Notes under the pieces: model-generated
Databases searched by the model: none
What the model saw: only the letters and a program-made list of their open reading frames with translations
Told to the model about the DNA's origin: nothing
Shown here: positions 41,291 through 51,004 of the stretch, in pieces
How the letters are laid out: each line of letters begins with the position of its first letter
Numbering within the stretch: the stretch's first letter is position 1
Assembly (NCBI RefSeq): GCF_002242805.1
Contig: NZ_MCGQ01000015.1
Location: forward strand, 118,725 to 182,724
Length of the DNA: 64,000 nt
Direction of reading: 5' to 3'
Source of the DNA: Streptomyces diastatochromogenes
GTDB taxonomy: Bacteria > Actinomycetota > Actinomycetes > Streptomycetales > Streptomycetaceae
Made by a program: the position numbers and the translations under genes

Positions 41291-41373
41291 GACTGCCTCT
41301 TCTGAGGTAAAGGCCGCTCAACAAGGGACCTAGTGTGGGACTGTTGGAGCAGCCAGCAGTAGGAGGTGTCCAA

Positions 41374-42651
41374 GTGCCCAGGCCCACCGGCAACGTCCGA
41401 CTCAAGGCTGCTCGCGTAGCCGCCGGGTTCAACTCACAACAGGATCTGGCGGATGCACTTACTCAGCACGCCAAGGACATGGGCATTCGCGGGCTGTCGA
41501 TCGGAGTGCGGCAAGTCCGGCGCTGGGAGTCGGACAGTCCTCCATGGCCGCAGCCGGACTGCCAGCGCGTGCTCGTCCACCTGCTGGGCCAGAGCATGGA
41601 GGCGCTTGGCTTCACGCCACCGTGGGGTTCCGACGGCTCGCCGCAGCCCGGTCATTCGCGACGCACCCTGGTCGCCGGTGGCGCGGCGACCCTGGGCCTG
41701 GCGGTCCTGCCCGGCAGAGCCAGCGCGGCACCACAGCCCGACACGGCCGGAGCCGACTTTCAGGCAGTAACGCGTTCTCACCGGCGGCTCTACTGGTCCG
41801 TCACGCCAACGCAGCTGCACCCCGCAGTTGCCGCCCACGCGGCTCTGGGCTGTGCCCTGCTGCCAGAGACGAGGGACACGACTCGTCGTACGGTGGCCAC
41901 CGCTCTGGCCGAGACGTACCTTCTGGCGGGCCGAATCGAGTTCTTCGACCTTCGCGAACCGAGCAGGGCAACCGACACCCTCCTACTGGCCCTGCAAGCC
42001 GCTGGGGAAGCAGACGACCCGTTGCTCGGCTCGGCAATCATCGCGCACATGGCTTTCGTCCCGGGCTGGGTGGCGGACCGTGACGGAGCCCTGGAGCGCA
42101 TGACGGCAGCCCGCACATACGCCCGCCGTGCTCCCGCCTCCGCAGAGTTCCTGGCCTGGCTCGACGCGGTGGAGGCCGAATGCGAGACCAGGTGTGGGAA
42201 CACCCGCACAGCACTGAACCTGATCGGTCACGCCGAGGACGTACTGGCGGTCGGCAATGACCACTCGTCGCCGGAGTGGATGGACTGGTTCTCCCCGGCC
42301 CGTCTGGCAGCCTTCAAGGGCAACACTCAGATGATCGCGGGGCACCTCCCGCAGGCCCGTGAGAGCTTGCTCCATGCCTTGGCCTCGATGACGGCCGCAG
42401 AGGACAAACAGCGCTCAGTGATCTACGGCGATCTGGCAGCCGTGGAGGTGGCATCAGGAAACCCGGAACAGGCCTGCGGGTACGCGGGCCAGGCCCTCGA
42501 CCAGTTGGCGATCACTTGGTACGCCACTGGCATGGACCGAGTACGCGAGGTTCGCCGCGCACTCACGCCCCACCAGCATGAGCGCTGTGTTCGTGACCTC
42601 GATGACCGCCTGTACGGCTGGGCGACGACGCTCAGCGCCTTGGGGCGTTGA
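41374..42651 (+). CDS. Xre-family regulator with TPR-like C-terminal domain
   Basis: 425 residues. An N-terminal helix-turn-helix (RLKAARVAAGFNSQQDLADAL, residues 9-29, continuing to WESD) recalls signalling regulators of Streptomyces. Then a short Arg-rich, Tat-like stretch (SRRTLVAGGAATLGLAVLPG) and a C-terminal array of about 270 residues of helical repeats. Such proteins usually sense a peptide or other ligand. AGGAGG precedes the GTG at 41374. The Tat-like segment may be a relic or a linker. The last 20 bases overlap the convergent HAD gene. Confidence 0.8.
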   Translation: MPRPTGNVRLKAARVAAGFNSQQDLADALTQHAKDMGIRGLSIGVRQVRRWESDSPPWPQPDCQRVLVHLLGQSMEALGFTPPWGSDGSPQPGHSRRTLVAGGAATLGLAVLPGRASAAPQPDTAGADFQAVTRSHRRLYWSVTPTQLHPAVAAHAALGCALLPETRDTTRRTVATALAETYLLAGRIEFFDLREPSRATDTLLLALQAAGEADDPLLGSAIIAHMAFVPGWVADRDGALERMTAARTYARRAPASAEFLAWLDAVEAECETRCGNTRTALNLIGHAEDVLAVGNDHSSPEWMDWFSPARLAAFKGNTQMIAGHLPQARESLLHALASMTAAEDKQRSVIYGDLAAVEVASGNPEQACGYAGQALDQLAITWYATGMDRVREVRRALTPHQHERCVRDLDDRLYGWATTLSALGR

Positions 42652-43294
42652 ACTGACTGATGCGCTCAGGTAGTTCCAGCAGACTCTCGACCTGGAAGGT
42701 CGGCAGCTCCCTTGCCTCACGGGTGCTCCACTGAATCGTGGCCCAGGGCCCGCGATGCACTAGCGCGGTCTGCATGCCGGCCTGACTAGCTGGTCGGATG
42801 TCGTTGTCGCACCGATCCCCGACGTACAGGATCTCGTCTACCTCGAACGGCACGGCCTCGGCGACCCTCTTGAAGAACTCAAGATCGGGCTTGCTGGCCC
42901 CCCAGTCGTCCGACGTACCGATCAGATCGACGTCGTGTGAAAACAACTGGCGCAGGATTCGTCCGGCACGAACAGTCTGGTTCCCGGCGATACCGAGCCA
43001 CAGCCCGTCCGCTCGCAGCTTGGCCAGGGCCGGTCGCACGTCCGAGTACAGGTCCTCCTCGCCGAAGGTCTCCGGCTGGCCAGCAGCGGCACGCTTCTCC
43101 CGCTCCTCATAGAGGTCGAATCCGGGCCGGAACTCCTGGAAGACGTCCCGGTAGTCCCGTCCCTGCGCGATGACAGCCCCGAACATCGCATGGAACGTGT
43201 GACGCGGCACCCCCAGCCAGTCGGCCCAGGTCCCGTACTCCCGGGTCTCGTCCACGAGGCACTCGCCTACGTCGAAGACCACTGCGCGAATCAT
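42632..43294 (-). CDS. HAD-superfamily hydrolase
   Basis: 220 residues. Motif I is VVFDVGECL (Asp nucleophile; second Asp replaced by Gly, as common in this subgroup), motif II is in GIAGNQTV, motif III Lys in DWGASKPD and motif IV in YVGDRCDNDIRPA. A small cap domain follows motif I. The substrate is unknown; likely a phosphorylated metabolite. Its stop overlaps the convergent Xre gene. Confidence 0.85.
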   Translation of the reverse strand: MIRAVVFDVGECLVDETREYGTWADWLGVPRHTFHAMFGAVIAQGRDYRDVFQEFRPGFDLYEEREKRAAAGQPETFGEEDLYSDVRPALAKLRADGLWLGIAGNQTVRAGRILRQLFSHDVDLIGTSDDWGASKPDLEFFKRVAEAVPFEVDEILYVGDRCDNDIRPASQAGMQTALVHRGPWATIQWSTREARELPTFQVESLLELPERISQFNAPRR

Positions 43295-43484
43295 GGGGGA
43301 AGGGTAGCGGGGAGCAGACCGGCCACCCTGGCCGTCTCCATGAGCCGCACTCGTCTGTGCATCTAGGTCTATGACCCCGACATGCGCGTCCTCCCCGCTC
43401 TCGTCGATGCCGGCTTCGACTCCGAGGCTGCTTAGATGCACTTCGAGGCCGAGTTCGATGTCGTGAGCGAATCGCCGTGACACG

Positions 43485-46400
43485 TCACCCGGCTGCAATC
43501 GCCGAGTACGTCCAGACGGCCGCCGGGATCTCGTGCTTCAGCTTCCACGTGATCGCCATCGGCTTGCTGCCGGTGTGCTCCACGTACTCAGCCCGACCCA
43601 GCAGCATCCATGGCTGTGCACCGCCGATGTCTGTGCTCTTGTAACGGCGAACAAAGAGGAGTACATGGCTGCCCTCGGCAGCATGCTGCTGATAGCGCAG
43701 GCCGGTGGGGGAAGTATCCGAAGTCTGGTTCTGGGACTCCCAGTGGAAGAGGGTCTCGCTCAGCGCGTAGTCGTGGTAGCGGGTCTGTGGCGAGAAGTCC
43801 TTCTCGTCCTTATCCAGGGTGATCAGCAGGGCGTCGGTCTTGATCGATTCGCACCACTTCACCCCCTCGCGGAAGTCCCCTGGCATGAAGCCACCTATGG
43901 CGGATTGGCCCAGGGCGGGCAGGATTTCCTCGCGCGTGTAGGACGCGTGCACGGTCAACGGGATGCCGGTGTGGCTGCCTATTCCGAGGAGCGGAATCGG
44001 AACGTGTTCGGTCTGGGCGAGGTTGCGCGCAAGTACCTGGCGCAACTCATTCCGCACCGCGTGCTGCTTGCGTAGCGTCGCGAACCCCGCATCGTAGTGG
44101 GCAAATCCCTTCCGCGTTACGCCGCCGAGTGGCCAGAGCTGGAAGAAGAGCATGCGGGCGTACGCCTGCCCCTGCTCGTCGAGGTCGCTGTAGGCGGGAG
44201 CGTCGTCTTCCAACATCCGGGTGTAGGCGGCCACGCGCAGGGGGTCGTCCACATGGAGAAAGGAAGAGACGCGCTTGAGGAGCGCTGCTTCACCTTCGGG
44301 TGCGTCCCCCTTGAGGAGACCAGAGCGGCGGAGGAGCCCAGTCCAGGAGTTGCCGGTGCCCCGGTAGAGCTCCTTGAGTTCGCGGCCGCTCTCGTTCAGG
44401 TAGCGGCTGAGCGTTGGCTCGGCGTAATCAGCGACCTCGCGGGCCAGCGCTGTGACGTTGACGCCGATCTGCTCTTTGATGTTGGCGATGATGGTTTTCT
44501 TCGCCTTCTCCTCAAGGATGATCTGGCAGCCGGACGGTAGCTGAGGGAAGTCGTGCTCAATGTTGTCCAGCAGGCGCTTGCGGGTCAGGTTGGTGAGCGC
44601 CCGGAACTGGTTCTCGAAGCGGAATTCCTTGCGGTGCTGCCCGATGAAATCGAGCACGGTGAGTACGGCCTTGTCCTCCGAGCGACGTAGCCCCCGGCCG
44701 AGCTGTTGCAGGAACACCGTGGCGCTGGAGGTCGGGCGGAGGAGGAGCAGCGTGTCTACGTCAGGGATGTCGAGCCCTTCATTGAAGAGGTCGACCGAGA
44801 AGATCACCTGCAGGGCCCCTGACCTCAGGTCTGCCAGCGCCTGCTTGCGCTGGTCCGCGGGAGTCTCTCCGGACAGGGCGATGGCACTGAGGCCGGCCAT
44901 ACGGAAGGCCTCTGCCATGAACTCCGCGTGCAGCACCGATACGCAGAATCCCAGTGCTCGCATGGCACCCGGCTCGGCGATCTTCTCCCGTACAGCCTTG
45001 ACGACCAGCCCTGCGCGCCTCACATCACTCGACAGCATGTTGCTCAACGCGCTGGGGTCGTACGCCCCTCGCTTCCACTCCACCGTGCTGAGATCGGTGT
45101 TGTCGCTGATGCCGAAGTAGTGGAAGGGGCTGAGTAGATCATTCTCCAGCGCCTCCCACAGCCGCATCTCGGCAGAGATCCGCCCACCGAAGAACTCGTC
45201 CTGGACGTTCTTGCCGTCCATGCGCTCAGGCGTCGCGGTGAGCCCCAGTAGCTCCAGCGGCTTGAAGTGATCGAGGATCTTCCGGTACGTCGGTGATGTC
45301 CCGTGGTGGAACTCGTCGATCACGATCACATCGAAGTGATCAGGGGCGAGCCGATCGAGGGCCCGTGCATTCAGGGACTGCACGCTGGCGAACACGTGTG
45401 TCCAACGCTCAGGGATCTCACCGCTGTGGAGTGACTCGCCGAAGTTCGGGTCCACCAAGACATCTTGGTAGGTCCGAAGGGACTGCTGCAGGATCTCCTT
45501 GCGGTGAGCGACGAACAGGAGACGCAGGTCACGGCCATGCTTCTTTCGCAGCTGCTTGTAGTCGAGCGCAGCCATGACTGTCTTGCCGGTGCCGGTAGCG
45601 GCAACGAGTAGATTCCGGTGCCTGTCGTGCACCTCCCGCTCAACCTCCAGCCGCTCCAACATGTCGCGCTGGTGTGGATACGGCCGTACTTCCAGACCGG
45701 ACAGTGTGATCCCGCGTTCAGCGGCGGTCGTCGACGACGTACCGCCCGCGATCGCCAACGCCTCTTGGAGGCGGCCGCCGTCGGCGTCGGGGTCGTATGT
45801 CTCGAAGGATGGATCACTCCAGTAGGCCTCAAAGGTGGCATCGAACTTGCGCAGTACGTCCGGTGTGGCGACGGAGGACAGCCGCACGTTCCACTCCAAG
45901 CCGTCGAGCAGCGCAGCCTTGGACAGATTGGAGCTGCCGACATACGCGGTGTCGTAGCCGCTCTTGCGGCGAAACATCCAAGCCTTGGCGTGCAGTCGTG
46001 TCGACCGGGTCTCGTAGTTGACCTTGACCTGGGCGTTGAACTCCTCCACCAAGCGGTCCAACGCGCGCCGTTCGGTTGCCCCGATGTAGGTCGTAGTGAT
46101 GACCCGTATCGGCACGCCTCGCTCATGGGCTGCTCTCAGCGACTGCTCTATGATCCGCAAGCCGTGCCACTTCACGAAGGCGCAGAGCAGGTCGACACGG
46201 TCAGCGGTAGCGAGTTCGGCGCGCAGCTCGAAGCCGAGGCTCGGGTCTTCGGGCGCATTGGTGATGAGTGCCGCTTCGGAGAGTGGGATGCCGGGCCGTA
46301 CGGCAAAGACGCCCGGGGCCTCTTGCCTTGTAAGCGCAAGGAGTTGGCGGGGGCCGTCGGCGACGAGGTCTACCCACTCCTGTGCACCTTCCAGAGTGCT

Positions 46401-46649
46401 GATGGACTCAAGGATGTGGTTGGCCGCGTAGACCCGTTCCTCGGCCGGGAGATTTTGCAGTACGCGCCGAACGGTGCCTGCGACATGTCGAGCCAGAACG
46501 TGCGGCACCGATTCCGGCCCCACCGTGTCGCTCACGGGGTGCCAGCCGAGGCCGGCAAGCTCCTTCAACTGCTGTTCGAAGCGCAACGTGATGAGCTGTT
46601 CGTACAGTCCATCGGATGGGGCAGATGCGTCGTGGCGGCTCTGAGACAT
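43485..46649 (-). CDS. SauUSI-like type IV restriction enzyme (PLD nuclease-helicase-DUF3427)
   Basis: 1054 residues in four parts. A helical N-terminus, a phospholipase-D-type nuclease domain (residues 135-280; His220-x-Lys222, Asn241 in GSSN), a superfamily 2 helicase (Walker A ATGTGKT 351-357; DEFH 445-448; TATPERMDG 471-479; QQLGRGLRR 648-656) and a C-terminal DUF3427 domain of about 350 residues. This is the architecture of Staphylococcus aureus SauUSI, which cuts DNA with 5-methylcytosine using ATP-driven translocation. Expected role: destroy modified foreign DNA. Only one HKD-like motif is seen, so dimerisation is implied. Confidence 0.87.
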   Translation of the reverse strand: MSQSRHDASAPSDGLYEQLITLRFEQQLKELAGLGWHPVSDTVGPESVPHVLARHVAGTVRRVLQNLPAEERVYAANHILESISTLEGAQEWVDLVADGPRQLLALTRQEAPGVFAVRPGIPLSEAALITNAPEDPSLGFELRAELATADRVDLLCAFVKWHGLRIIEQSLRAAHERGVPIRVITTTYIGATERRALDRLVEEFNAQVKVNYETRSTRLHAKAWMFRRKSGYDTAYVGSSNLSKAALLDGLEWNVRLSSVATPDVLRKFDATFEAYWSDPSFETYDPDADGGRLQEALAIAGGTSSTTAAERGITLSGLEVRPYPHQRDMLERLEVEREVHDRHRNLLVAATGTGKTVMAALDYKQLRKKHGRDLRLLFVAHRKEILQQSLRTYQDVLVDPNFGESLHSGEIPERWTHVFASVQSLNARALDRLAPDHFDVIVIDEFHHGTSPTYRKILDHFKPLELLGLTATPERMDGKNVQDEFFGGRISAEMRLWEALENDLLSPFHYFGISDNTDLSTVEWKRGAYDPSALSNMLSSDVRRAGLVVKAVREKIAEPGAMRALGFCVSVLHAEFMAEAFRMAGLSAIALSGETPADQRKQALADLRSGALQVIFSVDLFNEGLDIPDVDTLLLLRPTSSATVFLQQLGRGLRRSEDKAVLTVLDFIGQHRKEFRFENQFRALTNLTRKRLLDNIEHDFPQLPSGCQIILEEKAKKTIIANIKEQIGVNVTALAREVADYAEPTLSRYLNESGRELKELYRGTGNSWTGLLRRSGLLKGDAPEGEAALLKRVSSFLHVDDPLRVAAYTRMLEDDAPAYSDLDEQGQAYARMLFFQLWPLGGVTRKGFAHYDAGFATLRKQHAVRNELRQVLARNLAQTEHVPIPLLGIGSHTGIPLTVHASYTREEILPALGQSAIGGFMPGDFREGVKWCESIKTDALLITLDKDEKDFSPQTRYHDYALSETLFHWESQNQTSDTSPTGLRYQQHAAEGSHVLLFVRRYKSTDIGGAQPWMLLGRAEYVEHTGSKPMAITWKLKHEIPAAVWTYSAIAAG

Positions 46650-46794
46650 CGGCTTGTACCCCCCGGTTGAGCATGTCGATGGACGATGCAGATGTTCTAC
46701 CAGGGAGCACTGACAGGATCTGAGGTCGGTCAGATTCGGTCACCGGCTGTGCCGGCTGTTGATCTATTGAGGGGAATAACTGATCGATGCGGGT

Positions 46795-46800
46795 TACTTT
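46795..46800 (+). promoter_or_regulatory. -10 box for the McrB_N nuclease gene (leaderless)
   Basis: TACTTT fits TANNNT and lies six bases before the GTG at 46807, so transcription would begin at the start codon. No Shine-Dalgarno site is present. No good -35 box. Confidence 0.4.
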
Positions 46801-46806
46801 TTGGGT

Positions 46807-47916
46807 GTGCCTCTACGTGACCTGCTCATACGCATAGCGAAGACCTACGACGCCAAGCACGGGACGTCCAAAGGTGTTAAGGCTCAGGACCTCCTTAGGG
46901 AGGTGAAGGACATGACCGACCTCCCGTTGCCGTACGACTTCGTCGCCTCAGGGCATGGTGGACAAGGTGGCGCGGCCACCACTCCGTGGATCGGAGTGTT
47001 TGACCCGGAGATCAACAAGGAGCCCCAGGAGGGGCTGTACCTCGCCTACATCTTTGACGCAGACCTCACTGCCGTGACGCTCACCTTGCAGCAGGGCGTG
47101 ACGAAGCTGTCCAAGGAGTACAAGCCGGCTGAGCTGCGGCGTGAGCTGAAGCGCCAGGCGAAGCATCTCCGGGCTGGAATTCAGCCCGAGTTGGCAGTGC
47201 AGTGGACGTACACGCCAGCCTTCGGTACGCGGCAGGACCTGCCTCGCGCATACGAGGCCGGGAGCGTGGCCGCCCGACGCTACGAAATTGCCGACCTGCC
47301 CTCGGAGGAGGTCCTCGCCAAGGACCTTCGCACGGCATCCCTGCTGCTTCGTGATGCTGCTGCCAGCCAGCGCATCTGGCTCCAGAGGCCGACGCAGGAT
47401 GAGCCCTTCGTGTACGTGAACGAGGGACATGTGCCTGCTGATGACCCCCTGGACGGCTTCCACCCCAACGACAGCAGTGACTACTACGTCCGCATCAAGG
47501 GCGGTCAGTACCGCAGGGAGCGTCCACACGAAGAGCTCATCCATGACTTCGGACTCCACGCGGTCACGCGTGGGTACACACCGATCACACGAGGCATGTA
47601 TCCCAGAGACCTGGTCTTGCGTCGACGTGTTGCCGATGAGCCGCGCACCTGGCTGGTCGAAGGCAAGGCGGTGAAGAACGGGAACGCCACCGAGGCTGTC
47701 CGTGAAGCAGTGGCCCAACTGCTGGAGTACAGCTATTACTGGCACCAGAAGCGCGGCGAATCGAAGCCCCACCTCGTCGCGCTCTTCACCGAAGGTATCG
47801 GGCAGTACGCCGAATACCTTGAGGACCACGGCATTGCCTCGATCTGGCGCACTGTAGATGGAGACTGGGCGGGTTCCTCCATGGCTGTCAACTGGGATCT
47901 AGTCGAGGAGGCCTGA
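46807..47916 (+). CDS. McrB_N (DUF3578) and PD-(D/E)XK nuclease protein
   Basis: 369 residues. Residues 35-110 match the MrcB_N/DUF3578 domain (ATTPWIGVFDPEI, EGLYLAYIFDADLTAVTLTLQ), the modified-cytosine-reading part of McrB-type enzymes. The C-terminal part looks like a PD-(D/E)XK nuclease: helix with HEELI, Asp268 in YPRDLVL and Glu285-x-Lys287 in LVEGKAV, then a QLLEY helix. So it could bind and cut modified DNA on its own, without a McrBC GTPase. Divergent from the SauUSI-like gene. Assignment rests on motif reading only. Confidence 0.75.
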   Translation: MPLRDLLIRIAKTYDAKHGTSKGVKAQDLLREVKDMTDLPLPYDFVASGHGGQGGAATTPWIGVFDPEINKEPQEGLYLAYIFDADLTAVTLTLQQGVTKLSKEYKPAELRRELKRQAKHLRAGIQPELAVQWTYTPAFGTRQDLPRAYEAGSVAARRYEIADLPSEEVLAKDLRTASLLLRDAAASQRIWLQRPTQDEPFVYVNEGHVPADDPLDGFHPNDSSDYYVRIKGGQYRRERPHEELIHDFGLHAVTRGYTPITRGMYPRDLVLRRRVADEPRTWLVEGKAVKNGNATEAVREAVAQLLEYSYYWHQKRGESKPHLVALFTEGIGQYAEYLEDHGIASIWRTVDGDWAGSSMAVNWDLVEEA

Positions 47917-48013
47917 GCGAACTCACCACGTCGATCCGGCGTCGGGCCATGCCCGGCACCGGATACTCGACGCGGTAGCGCAATCCGGCAGCGTGGTGCC
48001 TGTTGGCAGGTCT

Positions 48014-49033
48014 TCAGGCCTCCAGGCCGCCGTGGCAGCCCGCGTACGAGTTCCCCGACTCACACCAACATTCCGCCCCCCGCTGCGGCGGCCAAACCAC
48101 AGCCCTCCCCCGCGCCGCCAACGTCGTCGCATACTGCGGCAGCAACGTCACGTCCCCCGGCGACGCCCCCTCCGACGCAGCAAACGCCTCATACGACGGC
48201 ACAGTCCCCGTCACGATGCCAAGGTTCGGTGTCCCCGAGGAGGACAGTTCGCGGAGCGAGGACTCTATGGTCGACAGGTGCTCCCCGTGGGACGGGTACT
48301 CCGCAGACAGGTCCGGGTACGCCGAGGTCAGTTCCGTCAGTTCGGATGCCGGCCAGTGGAGGACCGCCACCGGGAACGGGCGGGACAACGCCTGCCGATA
48401 CGCGCCCAGTTCAGCGCGCAGACGTGAGATCTCCGCCTCCAGTTCCGCGGGGTTGGAGGAGCCCAGGGACCACACCCGCTTGGGGTCGTGCAACTCGTCC
48501 AACGAAACCGACGACGAGTGGAGGGTGTCCGCCAGAGTGTCCCAGTCGTCGTGGGCCAGGCCCAGCATGCGGCGGACGCGGTGGCGGCCGAACAGCAGGG
48601 GATGGGTCGAGTACGGCGGCTCTGTGCCGTCCGTCAGCAGCAACCTCGCCGCCTCCGTGAACGTCTCCTCCGCCGCCTCCAGCTCGTCGTGTGCTTCCAG
48701 GGCCTCGGCCACGATCACCCAGGGGGCCGGGTCGCGCGGGGCCGCTGCTCGGACTCCGTCGATGATCGCCCTCGCCTCCGCCTCGTGGTCGTACTCCCAG
48801 AGGTTCGACGCCTTCAGGGCCCGTACCAAAGCAGGGCTCTCCAGGCCGTCAAGGGACGACAGCAGGCGGTCGTAGAGCGTCGTTGCGGCTGGGCGGTCGC
48901 CGGCCAGTTCCAGGTGGGCCGCGGCGCGCAGGAGCAGGGCCTCGGTGTCCTCGGGATACAGGCCGGCGGTCCGCTCCAGGCGTGCCGCTTCGGCGGTGTG
49001 GTCGACGTTCTCGGCAGGCGTGTCGGGGCGCAT
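48014..49033 (-). CDS. Tetratricopeptide-like protein with SEC-C zinc motif
   Basis: 339 residues. The N-terminal half shows TPR-like helical pairs (YPEDTEALLLRAAAHLELAGD, then two more). The C-terminus has the SEC-C pattern ECWCESGNSYAGCHG with Cys-x-Cys ... Cys-His zinc ligands. SEC-C is found in SecA tails and stand-alone proteins. Function unknown; may bind ribosomes or SecA-like partners. Start ATG at 49033 fits the family; longer in-frame extension is rejected. Confidence 0.8.
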   Translation of the reverse strand: MRPDTPAENVDHTAEAARLERTAGLYPEDTEALLLRAAAHLELAGDRPAATTLYDRLLSSLDGLESPALVRALKASNLWEYDHEAEARAIIDGVRAAAPRDPAPWVIVAEALEAHDELEAAEETFTEAARLLLTDGTEPPYSTHPLLFGRHRVRRMLGLAHDDWDTLADTLHSSSVSLDELHDPKRVWSLGSSNPAELEAEISRLRAELGAYRQALSRPFPVAVLHWPASELTELTSAYPDLSAEYPSHGEHLSTIESSLRELSSSGTPNLGIVTGTVPSYEAFAASEGASPGDVTLLPQYATTLAARGRAVVWPPQRGAECWCESGNSYAGCHGGLEA

Positions 49034-49205
49034 GGGTGACACCGTACTGCCGGGCGGTGACAAACGTGAGGCGCAAGTGAGGCGCAAAAGGGAGGGAAAG
49101 AGGTGAGAAAGGGGAGGTGAGGAACGGGGTGTCGGCCCGCCGGTGACGGGGGACGGGCGGGGTGGGCCGTTATCTTCGACACGGACATCGACAGTCGGAG
49201 TCGGC

Positions 49206-50249
49206 ATGGAGAAGACGGGTGCCCTGGTCGTCGAGGACCAGGCGGCGGCCGGCGCCCTGGCGGGTGCGGAAAGAGGGCCTGGCTCGCGGTCCGCGCCGCC
49301 CCGGTTCTGGCCGCTGCTCCTCGTGGGCGCCGCCGTTGTGCCCGGTACCGTCGTGATTCTCCTCGGGCGCTGGGGAGACACCCCGGCCGTGCAGGCCTGG
49401 CGGACCGTGTGTCTGGCCGTCACGGTGCAGGCCCTGCCTTTCCTGTTGCTCGGTACGGCCCTGTCCGGCGCGATCAACGCGTTCGTGCCGGAGAGCGTGT
49501 TCAGCCGGGTGCTGCCGCGGCGGCCCGCGCTCGCCGTACCGGTCGCCGGTGTCGCCGGGGTCGTCCTGCCCGGGTGTGAGTGCGCTTCCGTGCCGGTCGC
49601 CTCCAGTCTGATCGGGCGCGGGGTCGCCCCGGCTGCCGCTTTTGCGTTCCTGCTGTCCGCTCCGGCCATCAATCCCGTCGTGCTCACCGCCACCGCTGTC
49701 GCGTTCCCCGGGAACCCGGCCATGGTGCTGGCCCGGTTGCTCGCCTCGCTCGTCACCGCCGTGGTGATGGGGTGGCTGTGGTTGCGGTTCGGGCGGACCG
49801 AGTGGTTGCGGCCGACCGCGCGGCATACCGGGCATCGGGCGGGGCACAGTCGGTGGAACGAGTTCCGGCTCGGGTTCCAGCACGACTTCCTGCACGCCGG
49901 TGGCTTTCTCGTCCTCGGGGCCATGGCGGCCGCCACCTTCAACGTGGCGGTGCCAAGGTCCGTGCTCGACACCTTCACCGGGACGCCCTGGCTGTCCGTG
50001 CTCTTTCTGGCCGCGCTCGCCGTGCTGCTCGCCGTGTGTTCCGAGGCCGACGCGTTCCTGGCGGCCTCGCTGACCGGGTTCCCGCCGGTCGCGCGGCTCG
50101 CGTTCATGGTGGTGGGGCCCATGGTCGACCTGAAGCTCATCGCCCTTCAGGCTGGCACCTTCGGGCGGGCCTTCGCCGTACGGTTCTCCGCCGCCACCGT
50201 CGTCGTCGCCGTCGCGTGCAGCTCGTTGATCGGTGGGGTGCTGTTGTGA
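49206..50249 (+). CDS. YraQ/UPF0718-type permease
   Basis: 347 residues with about eight membrane spans. The hallmark GCECASVPVASSLIGRGV and LLSAPAINPVVLTATAVAF identify the permease (DUF318) family, with Cys and Glu likely in a substrate or metal site. It is predicted to move a small ion or metal. Coupled by a GTGA overlap to the TIGR03943 gene, as in YcgR/YcgQ pairs in Bacillus. Confidence 0.87.
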   Translation: MEKTGALVVEDQAAAGALAGAERGPGSRSAPPRFWPLLLVGAAVVPGTVVILLGRWGDTPAVQAWRTVCLAVTVQALPFLLLGTALSGAINAFVPESVFSRVLPRRPALAVPVAGVAGVVLPGCECASVPVASSLIGRGVAPAAAFAFLLSAPAINPVVLTATAVAFPGNPAMVLARLLASLVTAVVMGWLWLRFGRTEWLRPTARHTGHRAGHSRWNEFRLGFQHDFLHAGGFLVLGAMAAATFNVAVPRSVLDTFTGTPWLSVLFLAALAVLLAVCSEADAFLAASLTGFPPVARLAFMVVGPMVDLKLIALQAGTFGRAFAVRFSAATVVVAVACSSLIGGVLL

Positions 50250-50995
50250 AGCGATTCCTCCAGCCGGTGCTGCTCGTGCTCTGCGGGCTCGGGCTGCTGC
50301 ACGTCTCCCTCTTCACCGACCTGTACCTGAGGTACGTCAAGGAGGGGATGCGGCCCCTGCTGATCGCCTCCGGGGCGGTGCTGCTCCTGCTGGGCCTCGC
50401 GAGCGCCATGCTCGACAAAGGCCAACACGAGGGGCCCCACGACGAGGAGGAGCACGGCGGTCACGGTCACAACCACTCCGCCATGCCCCGCGTCGCCTGG
50501 CTGCTCCTTCTCCCGGCGCTCAGCCTGCTCTGCTACGCGCCTCCCGCCCTCGGCGCCTACACCGCCTCCCGGCAGCCACCCAAGGCCGTCCCCGAGGAGA
50601 GCGACTTCGATCCGCTCCCCGCCACCTCGCCCGTCCCCATGACCCTCTCCGACTTCACCAGCCGGGTACAGCAGGACCGGGAGGACCAGGACATCAAGGG
50701 GCGCAGCATCCTGATGACCGGGTTCGTCACACCCGGCGGGCCGGGCGGGAGCTGGGACCTGACGCGGGTCATCCTCAACTGCTGTGCGGCGGACGCCCAG
50801 TCCGTGAAGGTGCGGATCTACGGCGATCCCGCGCTGCCCGCCAACACCTGGGTGACGGTCACCGGGACCTGGCACCCGGGCGGGAAGCTGGGTACCAGGT
50901 CCGCGCCGGTCGCGCTCGACGCCCGTAGGGTCGAGAAGGTCGACCGCCCCTGGAACGCTTACCAGGACTCACTCCCTCCCGAGGCGAGGCCCTGA
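50246..50995 (+). CDS. TIGR03943 family membrane protein (YcgQ-like)
   Basis: 249 residues. Two N-terminal spans and one in the middle flank a His/Asp/Glu-rich loop (GHGHNHSAM preceded by EEEHGG), a likely metal-binding cytosolic loop. The extracytoplasmic C-terminal domain has NCCAADA with a Cys-Cys pair and PGGSWDLTRVI. Starts GTG 50246, overlapping the permease stop by four bases. Partner of YraQ-type permease. Regulation by a zinc repressor is suspected in other bacteria, but I see no such box here. Confidence 0.85.
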   Translation: MKRFLQPVLLVLCGLGLLHVSLFTDLYLRYVKEGMRPLLIASGAVLLLLGLASAMLDKGQHEGPHDEEEHGGHGHNHSAMPRVAWLLLLPALSLLCYAPPALGAYTASRQPPKAVPEESDFDPLPATSPVPMTLSDFTSRVQQDREDQDIKGRSILMTGFVTPGGPGGSWDLTRVILNCCAADAQSVKVRIYGDPALPANTWVTVTGTWHPGGKLGTRSAPVALDARRVEKVDRPWNAYQDSLPPEARP

Positions 50996-51004
50996 GTCAC
51001 CGCG

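Noticed and set aside
43295..43484. Short plus-strand peptide VYDPDMRVLPALVDAGFDSEAA
   Set aside because: Too short, interrupted by stops, no ribosome site; at best a decayed fragment.
49143..49205. A zinc-repressor (Zur) box before the YraQ/TIGR03943 pair
   Set aside because: Looked for the AT-rich Zur palindrome, but none is present.
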